The notes under the pieces: model-generated
Databases searched by the model: none
The model's input: the letters and a program-made list of their open reading frames with translations, nothing else
Told to the model about the DNA's origin: nothing
Position numbers and translations under genes: made by a program
NCBI RefSeq assembly: GCF_016756595.1
Contig: NZ_AP023257.1
Location: 310,001-374,000, forward strand
Direction: 5' to 3'
From: Mesorhizobium sp. L-2-11
GTDB lineage: Bacteria; Pseudomonadota; Alphaproteobacteria; Rhizobiales; Rhizobiaceae
DNA: 64,000 nt
Part shown: positions 56,808 to 64,000 of the stretch, piece after piece
Layout of the letters: each line of letters opens with the position of its first letter
Position numbering within the stretch: the first letter of the stretch is position 1

Positions 56808-57464
56808 CTATGGGAAACGGAACAGCACCGGCAGTAGGCCCGATTGCTGGGCGCCGTCGATCGATTCGAAAAACGGCATAGCGACGAGGAACACCAGTCC
56901 GTCCAGCAGGGTCGTCCACAGCAGGCGCGGCTTGAAGCTGCCGGTGTCGCCTTCCTGATACAGCGAAAGCTTCGGGAAGAAGCGCGGCACTCGCGCCATA
57001 TAGGCCTGGAATGGCGTTCCGAAGGCCTCCTTCAGGAACGTCTCTTCGCGCAGGATGACGACATGAAAGGCGGCGGCGCAAATCACCGCGAAGCCGATCG
57101 CCGCAGTGATCGAGCCCATCTGCGCGCCGACGCCGGCGGCAGCTATCGAGGAGAAGAGATAGAGCGGATTGCGGGTGATCGAATAGGGTCCGCCGGTAAC
57201 CACCTCGGAGGATTTGCGTCCGCCGATATAGAGCGTCGACCACAAGCGCCCGACAATGCCGAGAAAGATCAGCAGGACGCCGACCATTTCGATTGTTTCG
57301 TGCGGCACGCTTTCGGGAGGAAAAGCAGACTGGCCAAACAGCAGCGCTGCGAACATGACGACCACGAGGGCGGCAAGCACCATCCTGCGCGCGTGCTGAT
57401 ATCTGCCCAGCGCACGCCTGGCCTGCGCTTGTTCGGCCCGCGCCGATTTAACTTCATTGAGCAT
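56808..57464 (-). CDS. isoprenylcysteine carboxyl methyltransferase (ICMT/PEMT) family membrane protein, copy 1
   Basis: 218 residues, about four to five membrane helices. Family motifs: GRLWSTLYIGGRKSSEVV, GPYSITRNPLYLFS (the conserved GPY-x3-RNPLY) and REETFLKEAFGTPFQAY near the C-terminus. Bacterial members methylate lipids or other substrates with S-adenosylmethionine; function not predictable. It is a paralogue of the gene at 57605-58249, sharing long blocks (WS-LYIGGRKS, GPYS-RNPLY, ARVPRFFP). Starts at ATG 57464; sits between infC and rpmI. Confidence 0.85.
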   Translation of the reverse strand: MLNEVKSARAEQAQARRALGRYQHARRMVLAALVVVMFAALLFGQSAFPPESVPHETIEMVGVLLIFLGIVGRLWSTLYIGGRKSSEVVTGGPYSITRNPLYLFSSIAAAGVGAQMGSITAAIGFAVICAAAFHVVILREETFLKEAFGTPFQAYMARVPRFFPKLSLYQEGDTGSFKPRLLWTTLLDGLVFLVAMPFFESIDGAQQSGLLPVLFRFP

Positions 57465-57604
57465 TTCGGGAATCCGATTGTCGAGGAACTTGCCAGCGAC
57501 CGCAGCGTCTGGCCAAGAAATCAGGCCCGCCGGTCGCCGGGACGCCTCTGCAAGTTGATTGAGGCGTATTTAATGCATGTCGCCTCTTTGCCGGCATCCG
57601 CAGC

Positions 57605-58249
57605 TCAATACAGCCAGAAAAGGATGGGAATTACACCGTGTTCCTGTCCGGACTCGATGAGTTCGAAAAACGGTATGGAAGCCACGAACATCAAGCCGTC
57701 GCGCAGCGTGTGATTGAAAATGCGCGGCGTGAAGGTGACTTCGGCCTGATCGCGATAAAGCCGGGGATTGGGAAAAAACCGCGGCACCCGGGCAATGTAG
57801 TCCTGGTACGGCGCCCCGAGCACGGTCGTCAAATGCCGTTCCTCGCGCAACGTGACGATGTGGAACGCGGCCGCGCACAAGACCGCCGACGCCACCGAGA
57901 CGATCACGCTGCCGGTCTGGGCGCCGATGCCGCCGGCCGCTACGGTGGAGAAAAAATACAGCGGGTTGCGCATCACCGAATATGGGCCGGTAGCAACCAG
58001 TTCGGCCGATTTGCGGCCGCCGATATAGAGGATCGACCAGAGCCGGCCGCCGATCCCGATCAGTATCAGGGCGATGCCGTACTGCCCCTCTATGCGTTCG
58101 TGGCCCAGTTCATCGTGCGTGGAGCCGCCGAAGATCAGCAAAGCGCAAAAAGCACCGATCAGCAGCGCCAGCAGGACGCGCCGGCGCCGCTGATAGCGGC
58201 CCATTTCGTCGAACGATCTTTCAATCGGAGAACGTGCCGCAGCGGCCAT
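57605..58249 (-). CDS. isoprenylcysteine carboxyl methyltransferase (ICMT/PEMT) family membrane protein, copy 2
   Basis: 214 residues. Same plan as copy 1: RRRRVLLALLIGAFCALLIF helix, GRLWSILYIGGRKSAELV, GPYSVMRNPLYFFST, LREERHLTTVLGAPYQDYIA, RVPRFFPNPRLY, and a C-terminal hydrophobic LRDGLMFVASIPFFELI. The two copies are clearly a tandem duplication, with divergence in the N- and C-terminal ends. Start ATG 58249 chosen (an upstream in-frame start adds 17 residues). A terminator lies between it and infC. Confidence 0.85.
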   Translation of the reverse strand: MAAAARSPIERSFDEMGRYQRRRRVLLALLIGAFCALLIFGGSTHDELGHERIEGQYGIALILIGIGGRLWSILYIGGRKSAELVATGPYSVMRNPLYFFSTVAAGGIGAQTGSVIVSVASAVLCAAAFHIVTLREERHLTTVLGAPYQDYIARVPRFFPNPRLYRDQAEVTFTPRIFNHTLRDGLMFVASIPFFELIESGQEHGVIPILFWLY

Positions 58250-58321
58250 GGACAATCCTTTCGCCGCGAGGACCGGCAACCGGCAACCTTGTCGATGCAA
58301 CTTGCGGAGAAATCATGGCGA

Positions 58322-58357
58322 AGACAAAACAAACAAAAGGCCGCCGAAGCGGCCTTT
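58322..58357 (-). terminator. rho-independent terminator of infC
   Basis: On the minus strand AAAGGCCGC-TTCG-GCGGCCTTT (58336-58357), a 9-bp stem capped by a stable TTCG loop, followed by TTGTTTGTTTTG. It is 32 bp past the infC stop and is a textbook structure, so infC is separately terminated from the genes that follow. Confidence 0.9.
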
Positions 58358-58388
58358 GCTTTGACGGGACCGCTTTAGCGGAATCGCT

Positions 58389-58925
58389 TTAGCGGGGCGC
58401 CAGCACCATCATCATCTGGCGGCCTTCGAGCTTCGGTTCAGCTTCGACTTTGGCGATGGGTGCAACTTCCTCGCGAACCTTGTTCAGAAGCTGCATGCCG
58501 AGTTCCATATGCGCCATCTCGCGGCCGCGAAAGCGCAATGTCAGCTTGACCTTGTCACCTTCCTCGAAAAACCGCCGGACCGCTTTCATCTTGGTCTCAT
58601 AGTCATGGCTGTCGATGTTCGGGCGCATCTTGATCTCTTTGATCTCGATGACCTTCTGGTTCTTGCGCGCCTCGGCCGCCTTCTTCTGGTTGGCGTATTT
58701 CAGCTTGCCGAGATCGAGAATTTTTACGACGGGCGGCACTGCGTTGGGCGATATCTCGACCAGATCGAGCCCAGCCTCTTCGGCGAGCAGCAATGCGTCG
58801 TTGATGGAGACATCGCCGTGGTTGTGGCCTTCGGCGTCGATAAGCTGGACCCGGGGAACCCGGATGTCACGGTTGGAGCGCGGGCCCTCCTTGGTGGGCG
58901 CCGTTGCTTTGAAAGGTCTGCGAAT
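58389..58925 (-). CDS. infC: translation initiation factor IF-3 (non-canonical AUU start)
   Basis: 178 residues from the ATT complementary to 58923-58925. AAGGAGA lies 11 nt before it, and the N-terminus then reads (M)[19 protein letters not shown], followed by IF-3 N-domain [31 protein letters not shown] and the C-domain ([35 protein letters not shown]). A TTG at 58793 also opens the frame but would remove the N-domain. An AUU start is the known basis of infC autoregulation, because IF-3 rejects it; it appears conserved here. Confidence 0.95.
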   Translation of the reverse strand: MRRPFKATAPTKEGPRSNRDIRVPRVQLIDAEGHNHGDVSINDALLLAEEAGLDLVEISPNAVPPVVKILDLGKLKYANQKKAAEARKNQKVIEIKEIKMRPNIDSHDYETKMKAVRRFFEEGDKVKLTLRFRGREMAHMELGMQLLNKVREEVAPIAKVEAEPKLEGRQMMMVLAPR

Positions 58926-59149
58926 GGTCGTGGTCTCCTTGAGCCGTTTCGTTCGGGGTTTTCAATTTAGAATTGCGAACGCGCCAATGTGGTTAGCGCG
59001 CGGCCGGAGTCAATAGCACAGCGCTCACAGGAAATCACCTGTTCCCTGACTTCTGCCTGCGACTTCTGCCTGCACCAAACGAAGAAAGTTGCCGAGCACT
59101 TTTCGTTGAACCGTCCGCTGTGTCAAAAGACCTGTGTGAGGAGTGAGCC

Positions 59150-59926
59150 ATGACCGCACCGGTTTTTCTCGACGTCGACGGAACCAGCATCGCTGTCAGG
59201 TGCGCTGCGGGTGCCGCGCCAGGCATTGTCTGGCTCGGCGGCTACAAGTCGGACATGCTGGGCACCAAGGCCGAGAAGCTGGCGGAATGGGCGAGCGGGC
59301 AAGGCCGGGCTTTCCTGCGCCACGACTATTCCGGTCATGGCGAATCAGGCGGCGCCTTTGCCGACGGCACGGTCTCGAACTGGCTTTCGCAAAGCCTCGC
59401 CGTCTTCCGCCATTTCACCCAAGGCAGGCAAATCCTGGTCGGCTCCTCGATGGGCGCATGGATCGCGCTGCGCATGGTCCAGGAATTGCGCCAGGAATTG
59501 CACAACCCAGGCGAGAACCGCATCGCCGGGCTGGTGCTTCTGGCGCCGGCGCCGGATTTCACCGCCGAGTTGGTCGAGCCGGCGCTGACCAAAGCGCAGA
59601 AGCGCGATCTTGCCAAAAAAGGCTTTTTCGAGGAGCCGTCGGAGTATTCGGCCGAGCCTTACATCTACACCCGAGCGCTGATCGAGGACGGTCGCAACAA
59701 CCGGGTGCTGACCGGCCCGATCGACACCCACTGCCCGGTCCACATATTGCAGGGGCTGGCCGATGCCGACGTGCCGCCGAGCCATGCGCTGAAACTGGTC
59801 GGCCTGCTGCCGGCCGACGACGTTACGCTGTCGCTGATCCCCGACGGCGACCACCGCCTGTCGCGGCTTCAGGACCTCGACATGCTGGTGCGGGCGGTCG
59901 ACGCCATGGTGCGGCAGGCAGGCTAG
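59150..59926 (+). CDS. alpha/beta hydrolase (ABHD10/carboxylesterase type)
   Basis: 258 residues. Oxyanion-side IVWLGGYKSDMLGTKA and FLRHDYSGHGESGG, nucleophile motif VGSSMGAWIAL, then LLAPAPDFTAELVEP, and catalytic His probably in PDGDHRLSR. Resembles small esterases and thioesterases of the ABHD10 group. Preceded by a 224-bp non-coding gap shared with the divergent infC, in which GACTTCTGCCTGC occurs twice in tandem near 59048-59072. Followed after 3 bp by benE, so co-transcribed. Confidence 0.88.
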   Translation: MTAPVFLDVDGTSIAVRCAAGAAPGIVWLGGYKSDMLGTKAEKLAEWASGQGRAFLRHDYSGHGESGGAFADGTVSNWLSQSLAVFRHFTQGRQILVGSSMGAWIALRMVQELRQELHNPGENRIAGLVLLAPAPDFTAELVEPALTKAQKRDLAKKGFFEEPSEYSAEPYIYTRALIEDGRNNRVLTGPIDTHCPVHILQGLADADVPPSHALKLVGLLPADDVTLSLIPDGDHRLSRLQDLDMLVRAVDAMVRQAG

Positions 59927-59929
59927 GAC

Positions 59930-61072
59930 ATGCGCATTTCCATTCCGGTATCCGCCTTCGTCGCAGCGATCGTCGGCTTCGGCGGCACGTTGGCCATCGT
60001 CATCGCCGCCGCCAAGGCGGTCGGCGCGACGCAGGTCGAAACCGCAAGTTGGGTGACCGCGATCTGCCTCGCCATGGCGATCGAGAGCCTGTGGCTGTCG
60101 TGGCGCACCAGGATGCCGGTCATCGCCGCATGGTCGACGCCGGGGGTGGCGCTGATCGCGGCATCGAGCGGCTTTTCGATCAACGAGGCCGTCGGCGCCT
60201 TCATCGTCACCGGGACTTTGCTGATTGCCACCGGCCTGTTCAGGCCCTTGACCAAGCTGATCGCCAGGATACCGGCCTCGGTCGCGTCGGGCATGCTCGC
60301 CGGCATCGTCGTCACCTTCGCCATCAATGCGGTGAAGGCCATTCCCGTCGACCCGTGGCTGATCCTGCCGCTGATCGCCGCCTTCTTTGTCATCCGCCTG
60401 TTCAATCCGGCGCTCTCGGTGCTGGCGGTGCTGATCGGCGGCGGCGCTGCCGCCTTCCTAACCGGCCGGGTCGGTGGTCTGCCGACCCCGGAACTTTCGA
60501 CATTGACGCTGATTGCGCCGCAGTTCACCGTCACGGCGATCGTCGGCCTGGCGCTACCGCTTTATCTCGTCACTATGGCGTCGCAGAACCTGTCCGGCCT
60601 CGCCGTGCTGAGGGCGGCGGGCTACCACCCGGAACCCGGCCCGCTGATCGGCGTCACCGGTCTGCTTTCGCTGATGTCGGCGCCATTCGGGGCCTCGACC
60701 ACCAATCTGGCGGCGATCTCGGCGGCGATCTGCACCGGCCCCGACGTGCATCCCGATCCGGGCGAGCGCTGGAAGACCGGTCCCTTCTACGCGCTTGCCT
60801 ATCTCGTCTTCGCCATTTTCGGCGCCTCGCTGGTGGCGATCTTTGCCGTGCTGCCGCAAAGCCTGATCGTGCTGGTCGCCGGACTGGCGCTGATGGCGCC
60901 GCTCGCCAACGCGCTGTCGATCGCCTTGAAGGAAGACGGCGAACGCATGGCCGCTACCGTCACCTTTGCCGTCACCGCTTCGGGGCTGACGCTGTTCGGC
61001 GTCGGTGCGGCGTTCTGGGGGCTGATTGCTGGCCTGGTCGTACTTTTCCTCGAAACGCTCAAAAAGCGATAA
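59930..61072 (+). CDS. benE: BenE family benzoate/H+ symporter-like membrane protein
   Basis: 380 residues, about eleven to twelve hydrophobic helices. BenE features: SWVTAICLAMAIESLWLSWR, the PVIAAWSTPGVALIA loop, PASVASGMLAGIV and the substrate-region MASQNLSGLAVLRAAGYHP and FGASTTNLAAISAAICTGPD. Benzoate-type uptake is the family's known activity; other substrates are possible. Starts 3 bp after the hydrolase stop. Confidence 0.9.
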   Translation: MRISIPVSAFVAAIVGFGGTLAIVIAAAKAVGATQVETASWVTAICLAMAIESLWLSWRTRMPVIAAWSTPGVALIAASSGFSINEAVGAFIVTGTLLIATGLFRPLTKLIARIPASVASGMLAGIVVTFAINAVKAIPVDPWLILPLIAAFFVIRLFNPALSVLAVLIGGGAAAFLTGRVGGLPTPELSTLTLIAPQFTVTAIVGLALPLYLVTMASQNLSGLAVLRAAGYHPEPGPLIGVTGLLSLMSAPFGASTTNLAAISAAICTGPDVHPDPGERWKTGPFYALAYLVFAIFGASLVAIFAVLPQSLIVLVAGLALMAPLANALSIALKEDGERMAATVTFAVTASGLTLFGVGAAFWGLIAGLVVLFLETLKKR

Positions 61073-61189
61073 TCATTTCAAACGCTTGTCCGGTTTTGGC
61101 CGACACTGTCTTGAATCGCCGTTTTTCTCATCCCATTTCGATTCCACGCAGCCGGGATTGGCTGTCTCCAACTGAAGGATTGGGAGAAA

Positions 61190-61660
61190 ATGAACACATC
61201 TGCATTGATCCGTCCGGCCTGGACGCCGGCGACCATCGCTCTGATGGTGATCGGCTTCATGGTGTTCTGGCCGCTCGGCCTCGCCATGCTCGCCTACATC
61301 ATCTGGGGCGACCGGCTTGACGGCTTCAAGCGCGACGTCAACCGCGCGACCGACGGCATCTTCGCCGGCTGCCGCCGCGGTTCCGACAAAGCGGCGCGCT
61401 GGGGCCACGGCTCCGCCCGCACTGGCAACGTCGCTTTCGACGACTGGCGCGAAAAAGAACTCGAGCGGCTCAATGAAGAGCGCCGCAAGCTCGACGAGAT
61501 GCTGAGCGAGTTCGACGAATACGCCAGGGAATTGCGTCGCGCCAAGGACCAGGAAGAGTTCGACCGCTTCATGGCGAACCGCAACAAGTCGACGTCGCCC
61601 ACAACCGGCGGTCACACAACTGGAGGTAGCAATTCCACGCCAGGCCTGCTTGACGAGTAA
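61190..61660 (+). CDS. DUF2852 membrane protein
   Basis: 156 residues. Single hydrophobic segment near the N-terminus (ATIALMVIGFMVFWPLGLAMLAYIIW), then a cytoplasmic-looking charged region with a coiled-coil-like EKELERLNEERRKLDEMLSEF and KDQEEFDRFMANRN, and a low-complexity tail (TTGGHTTGGSN). Matches the DUF2852 proteins of alphaproteobacteria, for which no function is established. Followed by a strong terminator, so it ends its own unit. Confidence 0.85.
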   Translation: MNTSALIRPAWTPATIALMVIGFMVFWPLGLAMLAYIIWGDRLDGFKRDVNRATDGIFAGCRRGSDKAARWGHGSARTGNVAFDDWREKELERLNEERRKLDEMLSEFDEYARELRRAKDQEEFDRFMANRNKSTSPTTGGHTTGGSNSTPGLLDE

Positions 61661-61686
61661 GGCGCTTGCCGTGACATAGATAATCA

Positions 61687-61721
61687 AAACGGCGTCGCGT
61701 CAGCGGCGCCGTTTCTTTTTT
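61687..61721 (+). terminator. rho-independent terminator after the DUF2852 gene
   Basis: AAACGGCGTCGC / GCGGCGCCGTTT, a 12-bp stem with one T-G wobble and a GTCA loop, followed by CTTTTTT. Located 26 bp beyond the stop. Confidence 0.9.
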
Positions 61722-61760
61722 GTTCTATTCGTTTTCCTCGAATCACGTATCGTCCCGGCC

Positions 61761-62519
61761 ATGTCATTCGGCTTCTTCCGCAACCTGACCAAACCCAGGC
61801 CCGCCCCCGTCGTGGAGCGGGAGCATTGTGTTGCCGGCCGCACGCTGCCGCTCAAGATCGTCGAGAGCGACCGGGCGCGGCGATTGACGCTGCGCATCGA
61901 TTCCGGCGGCCGGGGCCTGCGCATCACCGTGCCACCGGGCCTGCGGCGAGGCGAGGTGGAAAAATTCCTTGACCGCCATCAGGACTGGCTGGAGCAGCGG
62001 CTGGCCAAGGTGCCCAACCGGCCGCAGGTGCGGCCCGGCATCAAGATACCGGTGCGCGGCGTGCCGCATCGCATCGTTCATGAGCCTTCGAAACGCGGGA
62101 CGGTCACGCTGTCGCGCGACGAGCGCGGTCCGCTGATGATCGTGCATGGCGATCGCGTGCACCTGCCGCGCCGCATCGCCGATTTCCTCAAGCGCGAAGC
62201 CAAGCGTGAGATCGAGGCGCTGGTGGTCAAGCATACCGGGGCGGTCGGCAAGCGCGCCAAGGCAATCCGCTTCAAGGATACGTCGAGCCGCTGGGGCTCA
62301 TGCACGTCGGACGGCAACCTGTCGTTCTCCTGGCGCATCCTGATGGCGCCGCGACCGGTCATAAACTACCTCGTCGCGCATGAGGTGGCACATCTCAAGG
62401 AGATGAACCACGGCCCGAAATTCTGGAAACTGTGCGAGCAACTCTGCCCCGACACCGAGCGCTGCAAGGACTGGCTCAAGCGCAATGGCGGCGCGCTGCA
62501 AGCGATCATGTTCGAGTAA
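61761..62519 (+). CDS. YgjP-like (DUF45/M48-type) metallopeptidase domain protein
   Basis: 252 residues. The zinc motif HEVAHLKEMNHGPKFW (HExxH with a third His) is at about residues 210-225, preceded by FKDTSSRWGSCTSDGNLSFSW, the other family hallmark. The N-terminal half (about 30-150) has the basic LRIDSGGRGLRITVPPG and VPHRIVHEPS. Soluble, no signal peptide. Bacterial YgjP proteins are putative metallohydrolases of unclear role. ATG 61781 is not an option; 61761 is the first Met in frame. Confidence 0.9.
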   Translation: MSFGFFRNLTKPRPAPVVEREHCVAGRTLPLKIVESDRARRLTLRIDSGGRGLRITVPPGLRRGEVEKFLDRHQDWLEQRLAKVPNRPQVRPGIKIPVRGVPHRIVHEPSKRGTVTLSRDERGPLMIVHGDRVHLPRRIADFLKREAKREIEALVVKHTGAVGKRAKAIRFKDTSSRWGSCTSDGNLSFSWRILMAPRPVINYLVAHEVAHLKEMNHGPKFWKLCEQLCPDTERCKDWLKRNGGALQAIMFE

Positions 62520-62547
62520 GATAGTGAGTAGTGAGAGCACCACCGTC

Positions 62548-62590
62548 CACTATTTCACTATTTCACTATTTCACTATTTCACTATTCACT
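62548..62590. repeat. tandem 8-bp microsatellite CACTATTT
   Basis: Four exact copies of CACTATTT (62548-62579) plus partial copies, in the 70-bp space between two convergent genes and touching the stop codon of the minus-strand gene. A short inverted match (ATAGTGAGTAGTGAG at 62521-62535) lies just before it, so hairpins can form. Copy number may vary between strains. Confidence 0.85.
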
Positions 62591-62808
62591 CAATCGTCAT
62601 TCGCCGCGTTCAACTCCTCCGGCCGCAAGCCTTCGTCGGTTTGGCGCGGCCATGGCAGGAAGTCCTTCTTGAATGCGTCGTTGCTGAAATAGTCGAGCGC
62701 GCGGTGTGCCTCGGCGCCGTTAAAGGCGGCCTTATCCATCAGATGAGCGATGACCTCGCGGGCTTGCGCGACCTTCTGCCTGAGTTCTGCAACCGTCTTG
62801 TCCGTCAT
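62590..62808 (-). CDS. small hypothetical protein
   Basis: 72 residues, not recognised. Begins MTDKTVAELRQKVAQAREVIA and is predicted to be helical, with EALDYFSNDAF-like HRALDYFSNDAFKKDFLPWP and a charged C-terminus (PEELNAANDD). RBS GGGAG about 7 nt upstream supports translation. Convergent with the YgjP-like gene. Confidence 0.6.
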   Translation of the reverse strand: MTDKTVAELRQKVAQAREVIAHLMDKAAFNGAEAHRALDYFSNDAFKKDFLPWPRQTDEGLRPEELNAANDD

Positions 62809-62916
62809 GGTTTGCTCCCGCCTTCATCCATCCATAGAAACTAGGGCTATTCCCAACGCCGGCAAACAGGATGCTTTTTCTCGACTCTTTTGCCGTTTCG
62901 TGCCAATCCCCGCGCC

Positions 62917-63576
62917 ATGGCGCTCGACATCAAGATATGCGGATTGAAAACCGACAAGGCGTTGGCCGCGGCATTGGCCGGCGGCGCCAGCCATGTCGGC
63001 TTCATTTTCTTTGCCAAAAGCCCGCGCTATGTCGAGCCGGCGGAAGCCGGCCGCTTGCGCGAAGCGGCGACTGGCAAGGCCAGGGCGGTTGCGGTTACCG
63101 TCGACGCCGGCGACGCGTTGCTGGACGAAATCGTCGAAAAAATGCTGCCTGACATGCTGCAGCTGCATGGTTCGGAAACGCCCGAGCGGGTCGCCGAGAT
63201 CAAGGCCCGCTATGGCCTGCCGGTGATGAAGGCGCTGCCGGTCAGCGAGGTTGCCGATCTGGAGCTGACAAGACCCTTCGTCGGCATTGCCGACCGTTTC
63301 CTGTTCGACGCCAAGCCGCCGAAGGGTTCGGAGCTGCCGGGCGGCAACGGCATTGCTTTCGACTGGCGCGTTCTGGCCGGCCTTGACGCAGGCGTCGATT
63401 ACATGCTTTCCGGTGGGCTCAACGCCGCCAATATCGGCGATGCCTTTCGGCTTGCCAACCCGCCCGGATTAGACGTTTCCTCAGGCGTGGAAAGCGCGCC
63501 GGGTGTCAAGGATCCGGCGCTGATCGAACAGTTTTTCCGGGCCGTCAAGGCAGCGCGCGACAGCCGCGCCGCCTGA
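62917..63576 (+). CDS. trpF: phosphoribosylanthranilate isomerase
   Basis: 219 residues; third step of tryptophan synthesis (PRA to CdRP). Seen: N-terminal DIKICGLKTDKALAAALAGG with the catalytic Cys, GFIFFAKSPRYVEP, AVAVTVDAGDALLDEIV, LQLHGSETPERVAEI, LFDAKPP, the phosphate-binding YMLSGGLNAANI and DVSSGVESAPGVKD. ATG 62917 is the family start; a frame from 62890 adds 9 residues. Upstream of trpB with 33 bp between. Confidence 0.96.
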   Translation: MALDIKICGLKTDKALAAALAGGASHVGFIFFAKSPRYVEPAEAGRLREAATGKARAVAVTVDAGDALLDEIVEKMLPDMLQLHGSETPERVAEIKARYGLPVMKALPVSEVADLELTRPFVGIADRFLFDAKPPKGSELPGGNGIAFDWRVLAGLDAGVDYMLSGGLNAANIGDAFRLANPPGLDVSSGVESAPGVKDPALIEQFFRAVKAARDSRAA

Positions 63577-63609
63577 CCGTGCTTCAAACCACAAGCTAGG
63601 AGATCGGCG

Positions 63610-64000
63610 ATGAACAAGCCGGCGATACCCAATTCCTTCCGCACCGGACCCGACGAGCAGGGCATGTTCGGCATCTTCGGCGGTCGTTTCGTTGCCGAAA
63701 CACTGATGCCGCTGATCCTCGACCTCGAGCGGCACTGGAACGAGGTCAAGGACGATCCGGATTTCAAGGCCGAACTGACTGACCTTTCGACCCACTATGC
63801 CGGGCGGCCGTCGAAGCTTTATTTCGCCGAAGGCCTGACCAGGCATCTTCGCGAAATTTCCTCGGCCAAGGGCCTCGGGGGCGGCGCGAAGGTCTATTTC
63901 AAGCGCGAGGATTTGAACCACACCGGCTCGCACAAGATCAACAACTGCCTCGGCCAGATCCTGCTGGCCAAGCGCATGGGCAAGAAGCGCATCATCGCCG
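63610..64000 (+). CDS. trpB: tryptophan synthase beta subunit (partial, runs off right edge)
   Basis: The first 130 residues of about 400 are visible. Condenses indole with serine using PLP. Begins [20 protein letters not shown], then [34 protein letters not shown], and the PLP-lysine motif [15 protein letters not shown] (Lys in SHK). RBS TAGGAG upstream. Part of the trpFB(A) group. Confidence 0.97.
   Translation, partial: MNKPAIPNSFRTGPDEQGMFGIFGGRFVAETLMPLILDLERHWNEVKDDPDFKAELTDLSTHYAGRPSKLYFAEGLTRHLREISSAKGLGGGAKVYFKREDLNHTGSHKINNCLGQILLAKRMGKKRIIA

Noticed and set aside
62548..62590. CRISPR array
   Set aside because: Unit is 8 bp with no spacers and no cas genes nearby; it is a microsatellite.

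Overview
The window is GC-rich and gene-dense, with the gene content and intergenic mosaic repeats of a chromosomal segment from a Mesorhizobium-like alphaproteobacterium (order Hyphomicrobiales/Rhizobiales). Pointers are the aglREFGAK alpha-glucoside locus, the PuuE-UraD fusion, DUF680-like small secreted proteins, a DUF2852 protein, the palindromic ATGATCCCGAAAAGTGG element and several families of short inverted intergenic repeats. The assignment rests on gene content read by eye, not on a search. No rRNA, tRNA, CRISPR array or transposase was seen.

Layout. (1) 1-7.8 kb: purine/ureide catabolism. xdhB (cut by the left edge), xdhA and uraH lie on the minus strand, divergent from puuE-uraD, ylbA (ureidoglycine aminohydrolase), allA and a zinc deaminase on the plus strand. 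A CocE/NonD hydrolase and a complete oligopeptide-type ABC transporter follow to 15.0 kb. (2) 15.2-18.0 kb: a translationally coupled ECF sigma factor, anti-sigma-like membrane protein and exported subtilisin-like protease. (3) 18.0-26.1 kb: the alpha-glucoside locus, with LacI-type AglR divergent from aglE-F-G-A-K and two matching CAAAGCGCTTTR operators between them. (4) 26.1-31.3 kb: two small secreted DUF680-like paralogues, then a cobalamin riboswitch leading into a Rieske oxygenase and its flavin/2Fe-2S reductase, converging on a YedY-like molybdoenzyme with its own flavin reductase. (5) 31.7-38.7 kb: a pyrophosphate-type phosphofructokinase, an L,D-transpeptidase, a LysE exporter and xylB/xylA flanking a SnoaL-like protein.

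(6) 38.7-46.0 kb: a carnitine/gamma-butyrobetaine-type operon: a CdhR-like regulator divergent from BKACE, L-carnitine dehydrogenase, acyl-CoA dehydrogenase, NDP-forming acyl-CoA synthetase and enoyl-CoA hydratase, with a truncated gene remnant between the first two enzymes. (7) 46.2-51.5 kb: an HSL-type esterase, a flavoprotein dehydrogenase, a Gfo/Idh/MocA oxidoreductase, YceI and cytochrome b561. (8) 51.9-58.9 kb: housekeeping translation genes on the minus strand, in the order infC (AUU start), two tandem isoprenylcysteine-methyltransferase-like membrane proteins, rpmI, rplT, a terminator/attenuator, pheS, a GFA-family gene and pheT. (9) 59.1-64 kb: a hydrolase, BenE transporter, DUF2852, a YgjP-type metallopeptidase, a small conserved-looking ORF, trpF and the start of trpB.

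How it fits together. Purines would be oxidised to urate and then taken through hydroxyisourate, OHCU, allantoin, allantoate, ureidoglycine and ureidoglycolate to glyoxylate and urea. Urate oxidase and allantoate amidohydrolase are not in the window. The carnitine operon would end in glycine betaine, a plausible substrate of the Rieske oxygenase encoded 11 kb away, whose expression appears to be gated by cobalamin. That riboswitch-controlled oxygenase is the most interesting regulatory observation. The repeats fall into at least four families placed almost only between genes.
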